A stretch of DNA of 64,000 nt from Chloranthus sessilifolius. Its lineage: Eukaryota; Streptophyta; Magnoliopsida; Chloranthales; Chloranthaceae. The notes beneath the pieces are model-generated. The model was not told where the DNA came from. It made no database searches and worked only from the letters and a program-made list of their open reading frames with translations. Of this stretch, positions 23,074 through 33,502 are shown piece after piece (position 1 is the stretch's first letter; every line of letters begins with the position of its first letter). Both the position numbers and the translations under genes were made by a program. The stretch lies in contig CM037590.1 of the NCBI GenBank assembly GCA_021018995.1, positions 80,446,097-80,510,096 of the forward strand, given 5' to 3'.

Positions 23074-24775
23074 ATCTGATCACTAATGATAGTATGCTAA
23101 GGAAAAGAGACATTCGAAGAGGCCCAAGGTATTACTGACGGGTCCATTGCATTAAGAACGAACTTTAAATATCGGATGAGTAACACGGTGAGAAAATGAA
23201 AGCCCTGGGATGCCAGGCTAAACATTCCTTTCTCGAGGTAATCGGTTCCCAAGCGCTTAGCGACATTACTGGGTAGAAACGAGGTGGAATGAGTTACGAA
23301 AGCCCAATAGCTGGGAAAAATGTCTGCTTCTTGAGTTGCAAAGCCCGTTAGTCGGGAAAAATGTCTACTGCTTGAGATAATTTGAAGGTGATTAATGTTC
23401 AAGATTCATTTTGATTACAACAGCTTTGTAAGTAAGAGGGGTGATCGACCCATATTCAAAGATAGGCGCAAAGCAAAAATACGCAAGGCTCCACAGTTTG
23501 CGTCCAATCGCATGAGACATTTAATTGCCCCCTCCGATTGTTCACGAGTGCCCCTGCTGAAAGCAGGGTTCGAGGCCCTTGGGCAAACCCATTGACCCCG
23601 AAGTTTATTTAGCATGACTATCCGAGCGGAGCGAATAGAAGTCGTAACGCTTTTTGAGAGGATGTGCCATTTTTGAAGACATGCCTTAGATTAACATGAT
23701 CTAGAGCATCCAGCTTCGACTACCTTGAATAGATCCAACCAAACATTAGGGTGTCTCCTTAAAGGGACATCCAATCCTTGTCTCTGCTGACAATGATCAT
23801 AAACATCAATTAACTATGCATAATCATGCACCCATCAGGGGCAATAAGCAACAACAAAGGCGATGGAAGCCCCGACCTAGACCCACCTGGGTATAATTTA
23901 CGGGGATAAACGGCCATCATACGGATACCCAGATGCATGGTGTACACTTTATAGGGATACCGCTGCCCATACAGGTTTTAAGCCTGCAGAAAATAAAGGG
24001 GAAATGAACCCTTTTGAATGCATGGTTGCACATAGTTTGATTGACACATAATCTCATTCTCAACAGGTTGGCCTCAACCAGCGATTGACCTTTTCCAACG
24101 AAAAATCTGAAGCTTAAGACACTAAAGTTTATATGAGTCCAAAATAGAGCGCTCATCGCAAAGATTTAGCAGTGGAGTCGACTCGATCGAAACATTGACT
24201 GTTTCACCGGGACTGATACCGTTGCTCCTACCTTAAAGCAAGATCCAAAGATCTGAGGTGAACCCTAGACTCGGGACCTTAATATGGCACAGCTACATTG
24301 CTGATCAAATATTGATATTTTACCGCACTGAAAACATGCAAGTGTGCGTCTCTGTGGGGAATACAAATCTGTTTTTGAAAAAAAAAAAATTTGAATTTTT
24401 TTCAACTATCACTTTATGTGATTTTTTTTGGAGTTTATTATTTTGTGATTTTTTTGAAATTTTAAAGCTATTATTTTATGTGGATTTGTTAGAATTTTAA
24501 AGCTATTTTTTATGTGGATTTTTCTTGTGAATACTTCCGGCTTCTCTGTGGGGATTCTTCTTTGTTGGATTTTCTTTATATTTTCTGTGTAGGACCGGGG
24601 TGCTCATTGATCTTGGTCTGTCTTTATTCTAGCACGACTTTCTTAGCAAGTCGAAGGATGATCGAAATGCCGCCTTGGGAGCACGTGCATCTGCCAGGAG
24701 CGACCAAATAAAAGGAGCGGGAGAACCGGCCTTCCTGTCTGGCCTGTACCAGGCCCAAAACCCGGCCTAAGAGCC
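23074..24775. other. Element B 3' non-coding region
   Basis: No credible gene. The first 550 bp match element A 43978-44530, including repeated AAAGCCC..GGGAAAAATGT words. 24360-24510 is T-rich low complexity with repeated TTATTTTATGTG-like units. Confidence 0.75.
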
Positions 24776-24919
24776 TAGCACAACTATTAGTTGCGCCAGG
24801 CCACTAGGGGCCTCAAAATAACCTGGTGCAACTAATAGTTGCGCCAATCAAGTGGTGGGTACAATTTTGCTTGGCGCAACTATTAGGTGCGCCAGGCTTG
24901 GCTGGGGGAATTTAAATAG
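24776..24919 (+). promoter_or_regulatory. Promoter of B antisense gene 1: three palindromes plus TATA
   Basis: Palindromes centred at 24787, 24835 and 24883 (exactly 48 bp apart; unrelated 25-base spacers), then ATTTAAATAG at 24910-24919, then CCCGAGTT. The last palindrome centre is 28 bp before the TATA start. The same layout precedes antisense gene 2 (28942-29093) and exists as a relic in A (44902-45085). Confidence 0.8.
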
Positions 24920-25103
24920 CCCGAGTTCGGGCTGGGGGCTTTATTTCAAATCTTTCTCCCCCCTCCTTTATCTTTGAAACCGAAAACCATCTCCTCCTAG
25001 GGTTCCTTTACATTGCCTCTATGCGTGCCCCATTGCCATTGCTTTACCTGTGTGGATCGAACGTCGGCTCACGCTAGATCAAAGACCCCTTTTCTCTCTA
25101 AAG

Positions 25104-26127
25104 GTGACCATTAAAACTTATTTTCTTTGATTTTTCTTGCTTTTTCTTGTAGATATGATCATGATCTAGTATTCTTTGATGAGTAATGGTTTATGTTTAT
25201 GGTGTGTATATTTATTGATGATGTGTGGATGATTCTTTATGAATAACACCCTATTTTGTTATTTCATGGATTTATTGGTGCCTAATATATATATTTTTTG
25301 TTGTTTTTATTTGTGTATATGGAATGATTATTTTTTTTTGTTGCTTTTTGTTTGTATTTTTTTTGTTGTTTTTTGTTTTGCATATAAAGCAATGGATTTA
25401 GGGTTATTATTTTTTGTGAATATTGATTTAGGAAAAAGAGGATTTTTTTTTTATTAGAGAAAGAAATGATTTTTGCTTTCCATTTTTTGAAAGTTAGGGA
25501 AAATGATGATGATTTTTTGCATATATATTTTTGACCGACTAAGGAAAAAGGCTTTTTTGTTTTGTTTTTGTTAGTTTTTTTGTTTTTTTGTTTTTTTTTT
25601 TTTATAAAACATAAGGACTTTTTCTCCGTTTTTTTTTGTTTTAAAAGAAAGACCTAAAGCAAGACTTCTCTCTTTTTTTGTTTTTATTAGAATAAAGTAA
25701 AAGATTTTTTTTCTGATGATTTTTTTTGCAAAGTAAAGGGTTTTTTGTTTTTAATAATGCAAGGATTTTATTATTTTTACGATTTTTGTAAGCAAAGCAA
25801 AGGTTTTTTTTCTTGCTTTTGTAAGAGAGAAGGGCCCCCCCTTTTTTTTTATTAGAAACATAAATGATTTCAACTTACTTTATTTTCGAATACAGGAAGG
25901 GGAAATTTTATTTATTTTTGTCACTTTCTGAAGGAAAGATTTTTTTTTTTGCATTTTCAAGCTAAAAGGGATCTCTCTTTTTCATTTAGGCATGTGTATC
26001 TCTTATTTATGAAAATATATGAAAAGAAAGGGGAAGGGTGAGCATACTTACCTCCTGTTTGCAACATAGAATATCATGGCTCTTTATCAGTGATATGCTC
26101 TTACGTGATTGCTTTTTGTTGCCCCAG
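25104..26127 (+). other. Leader intron of B antisense gene 1
   Basis: AAAG|GTGACC donor at 25104 and TTGCCCCAG acceptor ending at 26127, two bases before the ATG at 26129. The interior is extremely T-rich (runs of 8-12 T), as in plant introns. Element A keeps the homologous leader and donor (AAG|GTGATC near 45273). Confidence 0.6.
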
Positions 26128-26128
26128 A

Positions 26129-28575
26129 ATGTTGAGTGAGGGTGAGCATATTCCCGAGGAGGGCCACGAGGAGGGGCCCGAGATTGTATACAGCCCGCGG
26201 GGGGAGCAGTTCATTTGGGTAGAGTGGAGGGCAGGCGGATGGCTCGAGATGCAAGGCGAGGCTGCCCGAGTCGGCCTCCTTCACCAACAGCATACCCACA
26301 TTTCAAATTTCGGGATAGCGGGCAAGGTAAAAGAGAGGTTCAATTTATTTCTATTATGCACTTTTTGCTTGGTCTTTGTGGTCTGAGGGGCATTTTCTTG
26401 GGTGCAGGACCTGCCCAACATCGTATTCCATGGCGGGTGGCTCGACTTCCATGAGTTCTACCTCTATGTCCCTCCCGTGGTGAAGGTCTTGCTGGCACAG
26501 GTGGGCTTTCGAGAATTTCTATCTTGCCCTGCCATGAGGGCCGACGCTGCCTATCTGAAAGCCCTGATTGAAAGGTTTCGCCCTGAGACAATGACCTTTC
26601 ACATGCCGTATGCAGAGATGACTTTGACGCCATTTGATTGGGTCATGATTACCGGCGTCAGGATAGGGGGGATACCGATATCCGATCTCACAGTGCCGAG
26701 TCGAGAGGACATCGTTCAATTGATTGGGGCCTATCCTCCTCAAGGGCAAACCCATGGCACCGAGGTTAAGATGTCTTGGCTGACCTCACTTTACACCCCT
26801 GATGAGTTAGTGGATCTGGGTTAGCCAGACAGGGCGCTCTACATCACGCTAGAGTGGGCGATCGTCCTAGCCCTCATCACTCTCCTACTCTTACTGGGCA
26901 AGACCCTTTTTACTAATGCCAGCGGGGGCCGAGTCAGCCTGGCATTGCTGAGTGTGATGGACAATTGGGGTGACGTCCACGTGTACCACTGGGGAGGGGC
27001 CGAGTACGCGTGGCTAATGTACAATGTAGCTCGGGTAACCACTAGGGCTTCTAAGTCTGCTGTCAGTTTTTGGGCCACCTTAGAGGTAATCCCTCATTAT
27101 TTTACTTTTGTTAATTTTCTTGAATGATCTTTATGTGCTACTGACCTGCTCCTATGTACTGTCTCCTTTTTTAGGTATGGGGATATCATCACTTTCATCC
27201 TAGGCACGCGCTTCTTCACTCGGAGGTGCTTACCTATCCTCTCCTTAGTAACTGGAATCAGGCCCGACATCGTGTTGTGGACCTAAAGCATTTGGAGATG
27301 GGTCTGAGGTCCCAACTTGACTTGATGGTTCCCGAGAAGGTAAAACCCTCTTTCAACCCTTGTTGGTTATAGCTCGGAAATATCCTTTGACTTACATGCT
27401 ACCTGCTTGGTTTCTTTTAGCTTGGACAGATCCTCCCTAACCCGTACCTCACATCTCCCTTCTGGGATCGGGTAGCTGTAGGCCCCTCTCGCCTGTTCAA
27501 TAACCGTCACATCATTTTCTTCTATGGAGCATGGGCCAGATTTTATTATCTGGAAGAGCGGGTGGTGCACTAGTTCCAGGGCTACTACGCCATACCTGTG
27601 GACCCTTCGAGGAACATTTGGAATCTCGTTGGTAGTATCGAGGAGCTCACAGTGGCCTTTTTCAACAATGGGCTCCCTATCCATGCTCTCCATGTGCCCG
27701 AGGACTATCATCTTTGGTACGAGTGCCTACCCCATCGGTTCCTCTTGCCGCGCTTTGTACCTAGCGCCAATTTTCTTGCATTTGGTGGCCCACTCGGTCA
27801 GGTAATTTATCTTGGCTTGGATTAATTCCCTTTATGCTTTTATTCGGCTCTTGTCCCTTCTAATTGGATCTTTAATTTGTTCATAGTTTGCTTCAGGGGA
27901 TGATTTAGATGGTGAAGGTGAGCCAAGTGCGGCTGGTATGTTAGGGGTGGATCCCTCTGGTGTTGGTCCTTCTTGTGCAGCCCCTCCGGTGAGGGCTCTT
28001 CAGGTGCTGGTCCGTCGGGGACTTCTCATGCTGGTATCCCTGGTGGCAATCCGCCCGTGGTTTACGGGACCTTTCGATGCCTGGATGATAGTTTCCTTTC
28101 GGGCCTCTGCGTTGACGTAGAGATCGACAGGCGCGGCTTTCCGTTGAGGCGGCCCGTGTTCCTCCTCCTGAGGTGGTTCCAAGGGTAATTCTTCTGATGA
28201 CCCAATATCTCTTCATTTCGGTTTCCTTCTATACATGCTTTTTAAGATTGTCCTGATAACTGATATTGTATTATTCTAAACATAGGACTTCAACTCGGCC
28301 ATAGAGTATGCGGAGTATCATCATCACTTGGCGGAGCTTAGGGAGGTGGAGATGGTGTCTTGCTATTCAACTCCTCTTCATTTATTCCATTACCCTTTGT
28401 CCCTCAACTGATCCTGACTCTTGATTTTGATCATGTCTTGCAGCGTGCCCTTGTCAAGGAGTCGCGCTCCTTTCTCAGTAGGATCTCACTGGCGTGGTCT
28501 AGGGTGGGGGCCATGCGGACTTTCCAGAGCTCTTCTCGCCGTCGCAAGAAATCCAAGGGTGCAAGTAAGGAATAG
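26129..28575 (+). pseudogene. B antisense gene 1: plant mobile domain (PMD) protein, seven exons
   Basis: Antisense to element B. Exons read from splice sites: 26129-26326, 26408-27085, 27175-27339, 27421-27801, about 27887-28185, 28286-28354 and 28444-28575; the first four joins keep phase 0. The PMD core is in exon 2: LKALIERFRPETMTFHMPYAEMTL, given by its ends LKALIERFRP and YAEMTLTPFDWVMITGV (26545-26660). Then a Trp-rich block (MDNWGDVHVYHWGGAEYAW region), exon 4 with WARFYYLEERVVH, a Ser/Gly-rich linker and a basic end RRRKKSKGASKE suggesting nuclear entry. PMD proteins MAIN/MAIL1 in Arabidopsis act in silencing and genome stability; most PMD genes lie in transposons. Defects: TAG at 26822 and in exon 4 (near 27571), frame change in exon 5. 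GC content is visibly above its AT-rich surroundings. Confidence 0.82.
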
Positions 28576-28941
28576 TCTTCTAGTTTTTGGCTTTGAAAAA
28601 CTCAGTACTCTTTTGGGATTTGATTTGGATTTGTTTAAACATGTTGGGGATGGTTGATGTGATACTTCGGATTATTACTTTTGGGAAAATATTTCTGCTT
28701 TGATTTTATGCCATGATTTCTTTGTATTGGATCTGTTTCTCTGTAAGATGTGCTTGCCCAAAATGCTCAGAAAGTGACCTTTTAGGTTGTAAGCTTTGAT
28801 GTAGGATCAGTCCTACACATGAATAAACAAAACAAATGTCCAATTGTTAAATGAAAAGAGGTGTGTTAACAAAGAAACAAAAGGGGTGTAAGTCCCCACC
28901 GCTAGGTCCCAAGATGGCTGAAGAGGGGGGGACTTGTAGTG
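28576..28941 (+). other. 3' flank of B antisense gene 1
   Basis: No gene seen. AT-rich sequence between the two antisense genes, probably the 3' untranslated end of the first. Confidence 0.6.
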
Positions 28942-29093
28942 TGGCGCAACTATTAGTTGTGCCAGGTTGAAATCTCAGGCAATTTGTGCTGGCACAACTA
29001 ATAGTTGCGCTAGGCAAAATGGGGACCAAAATGCACTGGCGCAACTAATAGTTGCATCAAGTTTATCCTGGGGGGCAGTGGGTCCTTATATAC
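28942..29093 (+). promoter_or_regulatory. Promoter of B antisense gene 2: three palindromes plus TATA
   Basis: Palindromes centred at 28953, 29001 and 29048 (48 and 47 bp apart), then TTATATAC at 29086-29093 and CCCGAGTT. Same order and spacing as the promoter of antisense gene 1, with different spacer sequence. Confidence 0.8.
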
Positions 29094-29221
29094 CCGAGTT
29101 AGTCTAAAAATCAGCTCTTTTTTGTTTGACTTGGCCTTTTTGACTGGTTCCTTTTGCTCTTGCATTTCCAAGGTGGGTCCATCACCATATATCAATTTTT
29201 ATCTCCTCAAAAGATCCCTGT

Positions 29222-30605
29222 ATGTTCATGGACCCGCTTTCTAACCTTCCCTTATGCGGAGGGCCTGGAGCCGATTTACCCCCTTTGTTGGGCTTGAGGC
29301 CCAAATTTTTAACGGCCTGGTTCGGGAGCTTGAATTAAAATGAGAGTGAGCTCGCCGACTTGGAGCGCCTTGGGCTATCTCGCCTTCCTTCCTTTCTAGA
29401 GGTTCCTCCACGATGGGAATTCCTTTTCGCTGCCGCTTCATTTTGGGATGTGAATTCCTATGTATTCCATTTTGGGAAGTGGGAGCTAGCCCTAACCCTT
29501 GAGGAGCTATCCAATCTGTCTGGCCGAAGCTTCACAGGGGCCTTGCAAGAGTCACGCCTCGGTCGGGCTACTCCAAATCCGTTCACCTTACTCTCGGTTT
29601 GAAGAAACTTAAGTATGAGAAAAGTTTCATTGGGGGGCCCACAAGGTGTTCGTTAAAATTCCTCAAAGAATTTTTTGGTGATGAAAGCCTCCGAAGATTG
29701 CCAGTTAGGAATATTTTCAATGTGAAAGCTCTAGCACTCAGTCTCATTTATGAAATCCTCTTCTTTACTGGGGGGAGAGCTTCTCATTGGCAATTTACGA
29801 TACTTTGACCGAGCTGGAGGCCGGACGATCCATGATTCACTTGGTGCTTGCCGAGCTGTATCGATGCCTTGATTCATTTGCTTTGGGAAAGGTGGAGGGC
29901 CTTTGAGGGTGCCCTTTATTGCTTCAGGTCTGGTTGGGTGAGCACCTTGTTGTTCTAGGGCCTGTGCCCCACTTTTATATTGCCCGAGGTGAGGTGGCTC
30001 AGTGCTTTCTGGGTAGGTGCCACTTCCTTCCACAGGGTGATGTGTCTGCTCTGAAACTGTGGTTGAGTGATGTCGAGCTGACATGGAGGCTTCTTTGGTT
30101 GGACCGGACCTTCCCAATAGTTCGCAGTAGAGGCCATGAGGGCATTACCCTCCTAGGATTGACTGGCAGCACCTTCTACTTCCCATTCTTGGTACTGCGT
30201 TAATTTTGCTGCCCTCAGTAGGTGCCCTGCGAGACCAAACCCCCTCTATGTGATTTGATCTTTTCTAGGGGGTCCTCTGGAGACATGGATCAGATTGCTG
30301 CTCTCTGAGAGACGCGTCAGTCGATGTTGATGTGTGATATCGAGTAGGGGGATTCGGTTAGAACTTCTCCTGAGTATGAGGCCTGGCTATTGATTGAGCA
30401 GCCTGTTGCCGATGGTCTAGATTTGGCAAAGATTGTTGATACTGGAGGCCCCTGGCCAAAGAAGGAGACGGCACTCCGAGCCCGTATCGAGCTTCTTGTG
30501 GACGAGAAGAGGGTCCTGCAAGAGTCTGATGGATCCCCTGAGACGGCACTCCGAGCCCGTATGGAGCCAAAAGACAATGGGGGATCAGCAGGAGTCTGAT
30601 GGATC
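29222..30605 (+). pseudogene. B antisense gene 2: DUF7745/PMD-like protein, degenerate
   Basis: A start at 29222 or 29228 (MDPLSNLP). After one TAA near 29337 the frame runs to 29602 with FAAASFWDVNSYVFHFGKWE and LALTLEELSNLSG, the pattern of the plant DUF7745 / mobile-domain group (fold of a substrate-free, transposon-linked domain). Two frame changes later come LAELYRCLDSFALGKVEG (about 29850) and LLLQVWLGEHLVVLGPVPHF (29915-29975), landmarks of the same group. A C-terminal coiled coil (ALRARIELLVDEKRVLQ, about 30470) ends at the deletion junction with Athila-2. Several stops and frameshifts; not functional. Family assigned from motif resemblance only. Confidence 0.6.
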
Positions 30606-30612
30606 CCCAGAA
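30467..30612 (+). repeat. Imperfect direct repeat at the B / Athila-2 junction
   Basis: GGCACTCCGAGCCCGTAT occurs at about 30470 and 30546 and GAGTCTGATGGATCCCC at about 30522 and 30593. The second copy is shortened inside. The sequence then enters the Lys-rich Athila-2 ORF3. This looks like filler duplication made during end joining at a deletion. Confidence 0.7.
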
Positions 30613-33502
30613 GAAGAAGAAGAAGGCTGAAGCTCAGGTTGTTTCTGAGCAAGGAGAGGAAACTGCTGTTGCAAAGGCCTCCCCTGCTCCCAAAAAGGTG
30701 GCTAAAACTCCTGCTCCCAAGAAGGTAGTGCAAGCTCCTGTCACTACTGATTCTGCAGCAATACCTCCATCCACAACACCTGCCCCTCCACCAGTTTCTT
30801 TGCCTATTCCATCTCTCCCTTTCCCTCTCTTATCTCCCTTTTCCATTTCACCTCCCCCTGTGATTCGTTCCTGGGTGGAAAGTGTTGAACCCCATGACAG
30901 CACTCCCCCTTCACCCACCTTACCTCAATACACAGTCCCAGTATCTCCAACATCATCTGAACTGAACCCCGACAGCCCTCCCCTGATATCCTACATTAAA
31001 AAGAAAACCTCTCACACAACCCCAGCCAGATCCTTACCTAAACCAACCACCCCTATCATTCCCACAGAAACCCCACATATTGACCCAGCCACCATCCCAA
31101 CCATCCCTACCTCACCTCCACTCACAGACCTTGACTTTAACCTAGCCACTACTTTCGGATATCGGGCCTTCATGACTACATTGCTTGACACCCTATCAAC
31201 CCATGATATCCCTCTCCCAGATTCCCCACTCCCTTCACCACATCACTCACCAGACCTTTCATCTTCTCCCCCTATAACTTTCCATCATGCCCCCACTTCC
31301 CCTTTCCAACCTGTTCCCTCCTCTTCTCATACTCCACCCCAACTAACCTCAGACACCCTTACCCATATCCTTTCCTTAATACATGACATCCAGACCCAGC
31401 TATCCACCACAACATAAATCCAAGACCAAATGCAGACTGACATCACCAACATAAAATCCACCCTTCAAACATTGACAAACCCACCCATCTCTACAAAACC
31501 TCCTACCACCCCACTCATCCAGGCCCCTTCCACCTCTGACTCCACAGTGCAACTAGACCTCACCCCAATTGACTTAACTACACCCTTCACCCTCCAAGAC
31601 ACCATACCCCACCACTCCTTCCCCACTCTACCTATCCTTCCCCCACTCATATTACCTCCACCATAATTTACCAACACTTCCACCCAAACAGACCCCATTC
31701 CTTTCCCATCCACCTTTCCCATTCAACCCCACATATTTGTAACCCCACCACTTCCATTTCGACCCTTCACCATTCCATTTTTCCCTTACCTAGAACCATC
31801 CACCTCCACTGACCATCCTTCATTTAATTTTCCACCCATGCCTTCCATTCCACCTCTTATTCTACCCCCTCCTCAATTCACTGACCACTCAACACAGACT
31901 GCCCCAACAACTTCTACCCCTCCTCTAGACTTCATCACTACAACCCCCACTTTACTCCCCCAGGATCAATCACCTTCTACTTCTTCCACTCCATTTCTAC
32001 TAATCTTACCCAGACACTCCTATTACACCTCTCCCTACTTCACCCTCCTCCATGCCATGAGGGACAATGCCTATATCAAGAGGGATGTCCTGAGGGGCAT
32101 GGCCCAACTTTGACAAGCCATTGAGTACCCCTTGCTGTAGAAATTCAGTGACCTAAAGCTTGCTCACAGGCAGAAGCTGCGAGATGTTTCAAAGGGGTGG
32201 GAGGCAATTTTGGAGACACTCAATGTGAAGAAGGCTGAGGCAACCTACTATAGAATGACTACAGAGATGGAGAAGGCAAATGCCCAGCATGCACAATCGA
32301 GAGCCAGGTTGTTAGAAAAGAAACTGAACAATGCTCAGCAGATCAACAAACTCAGTAAGGAGCTTTCAGATACCAATCTCCTGTATGCTACCAAGAAAAT
32401 TGAGATTTTGGAACAGAGGGTTGCCTTCCTACTAGCCCAACCAATTCAGGCCACCCCTCTCGCCACAGCACCCACACCCTGAGGCCCCATCTTCTTCCAC
32501 ACAACCAGGGCCATCTTCTTCCACTCCCCCTGCCCCTACACCTACAGAACCTGTTACCCCACCTCCTACAACCCCAACTCCGGTAGCTCCTCCGGCTCCT
32601 ACTCAAGTTCCTACTCCTGCTAAAGTACCTACTCCAGCTCCTACTCCTATCTCAGTGCCTCCCCCTGTTCAATCTCCTACCCCCAAAAGAAAAAGGACTC
32701 CTTCCACCTCCAAAAGAGACACTGTAGCCCAAAAGGGAAAAAGGCCAGCCCCTCCATCGCCACCTCCAAAGGTCACCAGAGCTTCTGCTCAGGATGATCC
32801 CCATGGTCGCCTACTTTCCAAAGAGGAACACAGACAGGCTGCTGCAGCCCTTGGTTTGGATCCCACTGAGCTTTTTCCTGCTGACTCAGACTCTAATTCT
32901 GCACCACCTATGGATCCAAGTGCCAAGACTCTTGTTGCTGCTCCTTCATCAAGCCCTGCTGAACAAACTTATCCACAGAGAAGGAAAGTTACAGCTAAAA
33001 GAACTTCTCACACTTCTGCCTCTCTAAAAATTAGAAAAGAAACATCTGCCCAGTCTGAGGAGGCACCACCAATGAGCCAGCCAGAGAAGGGGAAGAGCCC
33101 TGCCCTGCAGTAAAGGAATAAGAAAAGTCTTCTGTGGCTGCCCCTAAGCTTGACAAAGGAAAAAGTCCTCTCCTGCCTCAGGTGAAAGAAAAAGATAAAT
33201 CCCCTGTTGTCCCTCCTAAGCCAGAACAAGCCCAATCCCCTCTCATTCCCCCTTAGCCTTAGCCAGGGAAGGGCCCAAAAGGGAAGAGCCCCAAAGGAAA
33301 AAGTCCTATCAAATCCCCTCAGCCGACCACTGATAAATCTTTCGTGATCCCTCTTCAACCAAAAACCAGAAAAATGAGGGTCAGGGCACCAACCATGCCG
33401 AAAGCTGCAGCCCAAAGAAAGGAAGAGAGGGAACGAAAGAAACAAGAGGAAGAGACTTACCTTCAAGAGCATGCCAAGAAGATGGGTTGGGACACGTTTT
33501 GA
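30599..33502 (+). pseudogene. Athila-2 ORF3 (proline-rich accessory protein), N-terminus missing
   Basis: Counterpart of 7985-10555. Begins in a Lys-rich stretch (KKKKKAEAQ) at the deletion junction, so the folded N-terminal domain is gone. Then about 1.4 kb of Pro/Ser/Thr-rich sequence, the conserved block LLHAMRDNAYIKRDVLRGMA (about 32050-32105), a helical region (32130-32440), and a Pro-rich, Lys-rich tail with repeated GKSP and end HAKKMGWDTF (TGA 33500-33502). Stops at 31415, 31664, 32111 and 32480 and frame changes near 32480 and 33115. Much basic, disordered sequence suggests nucleic-acid binding; no membrane segment. Confidence 0.78.
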
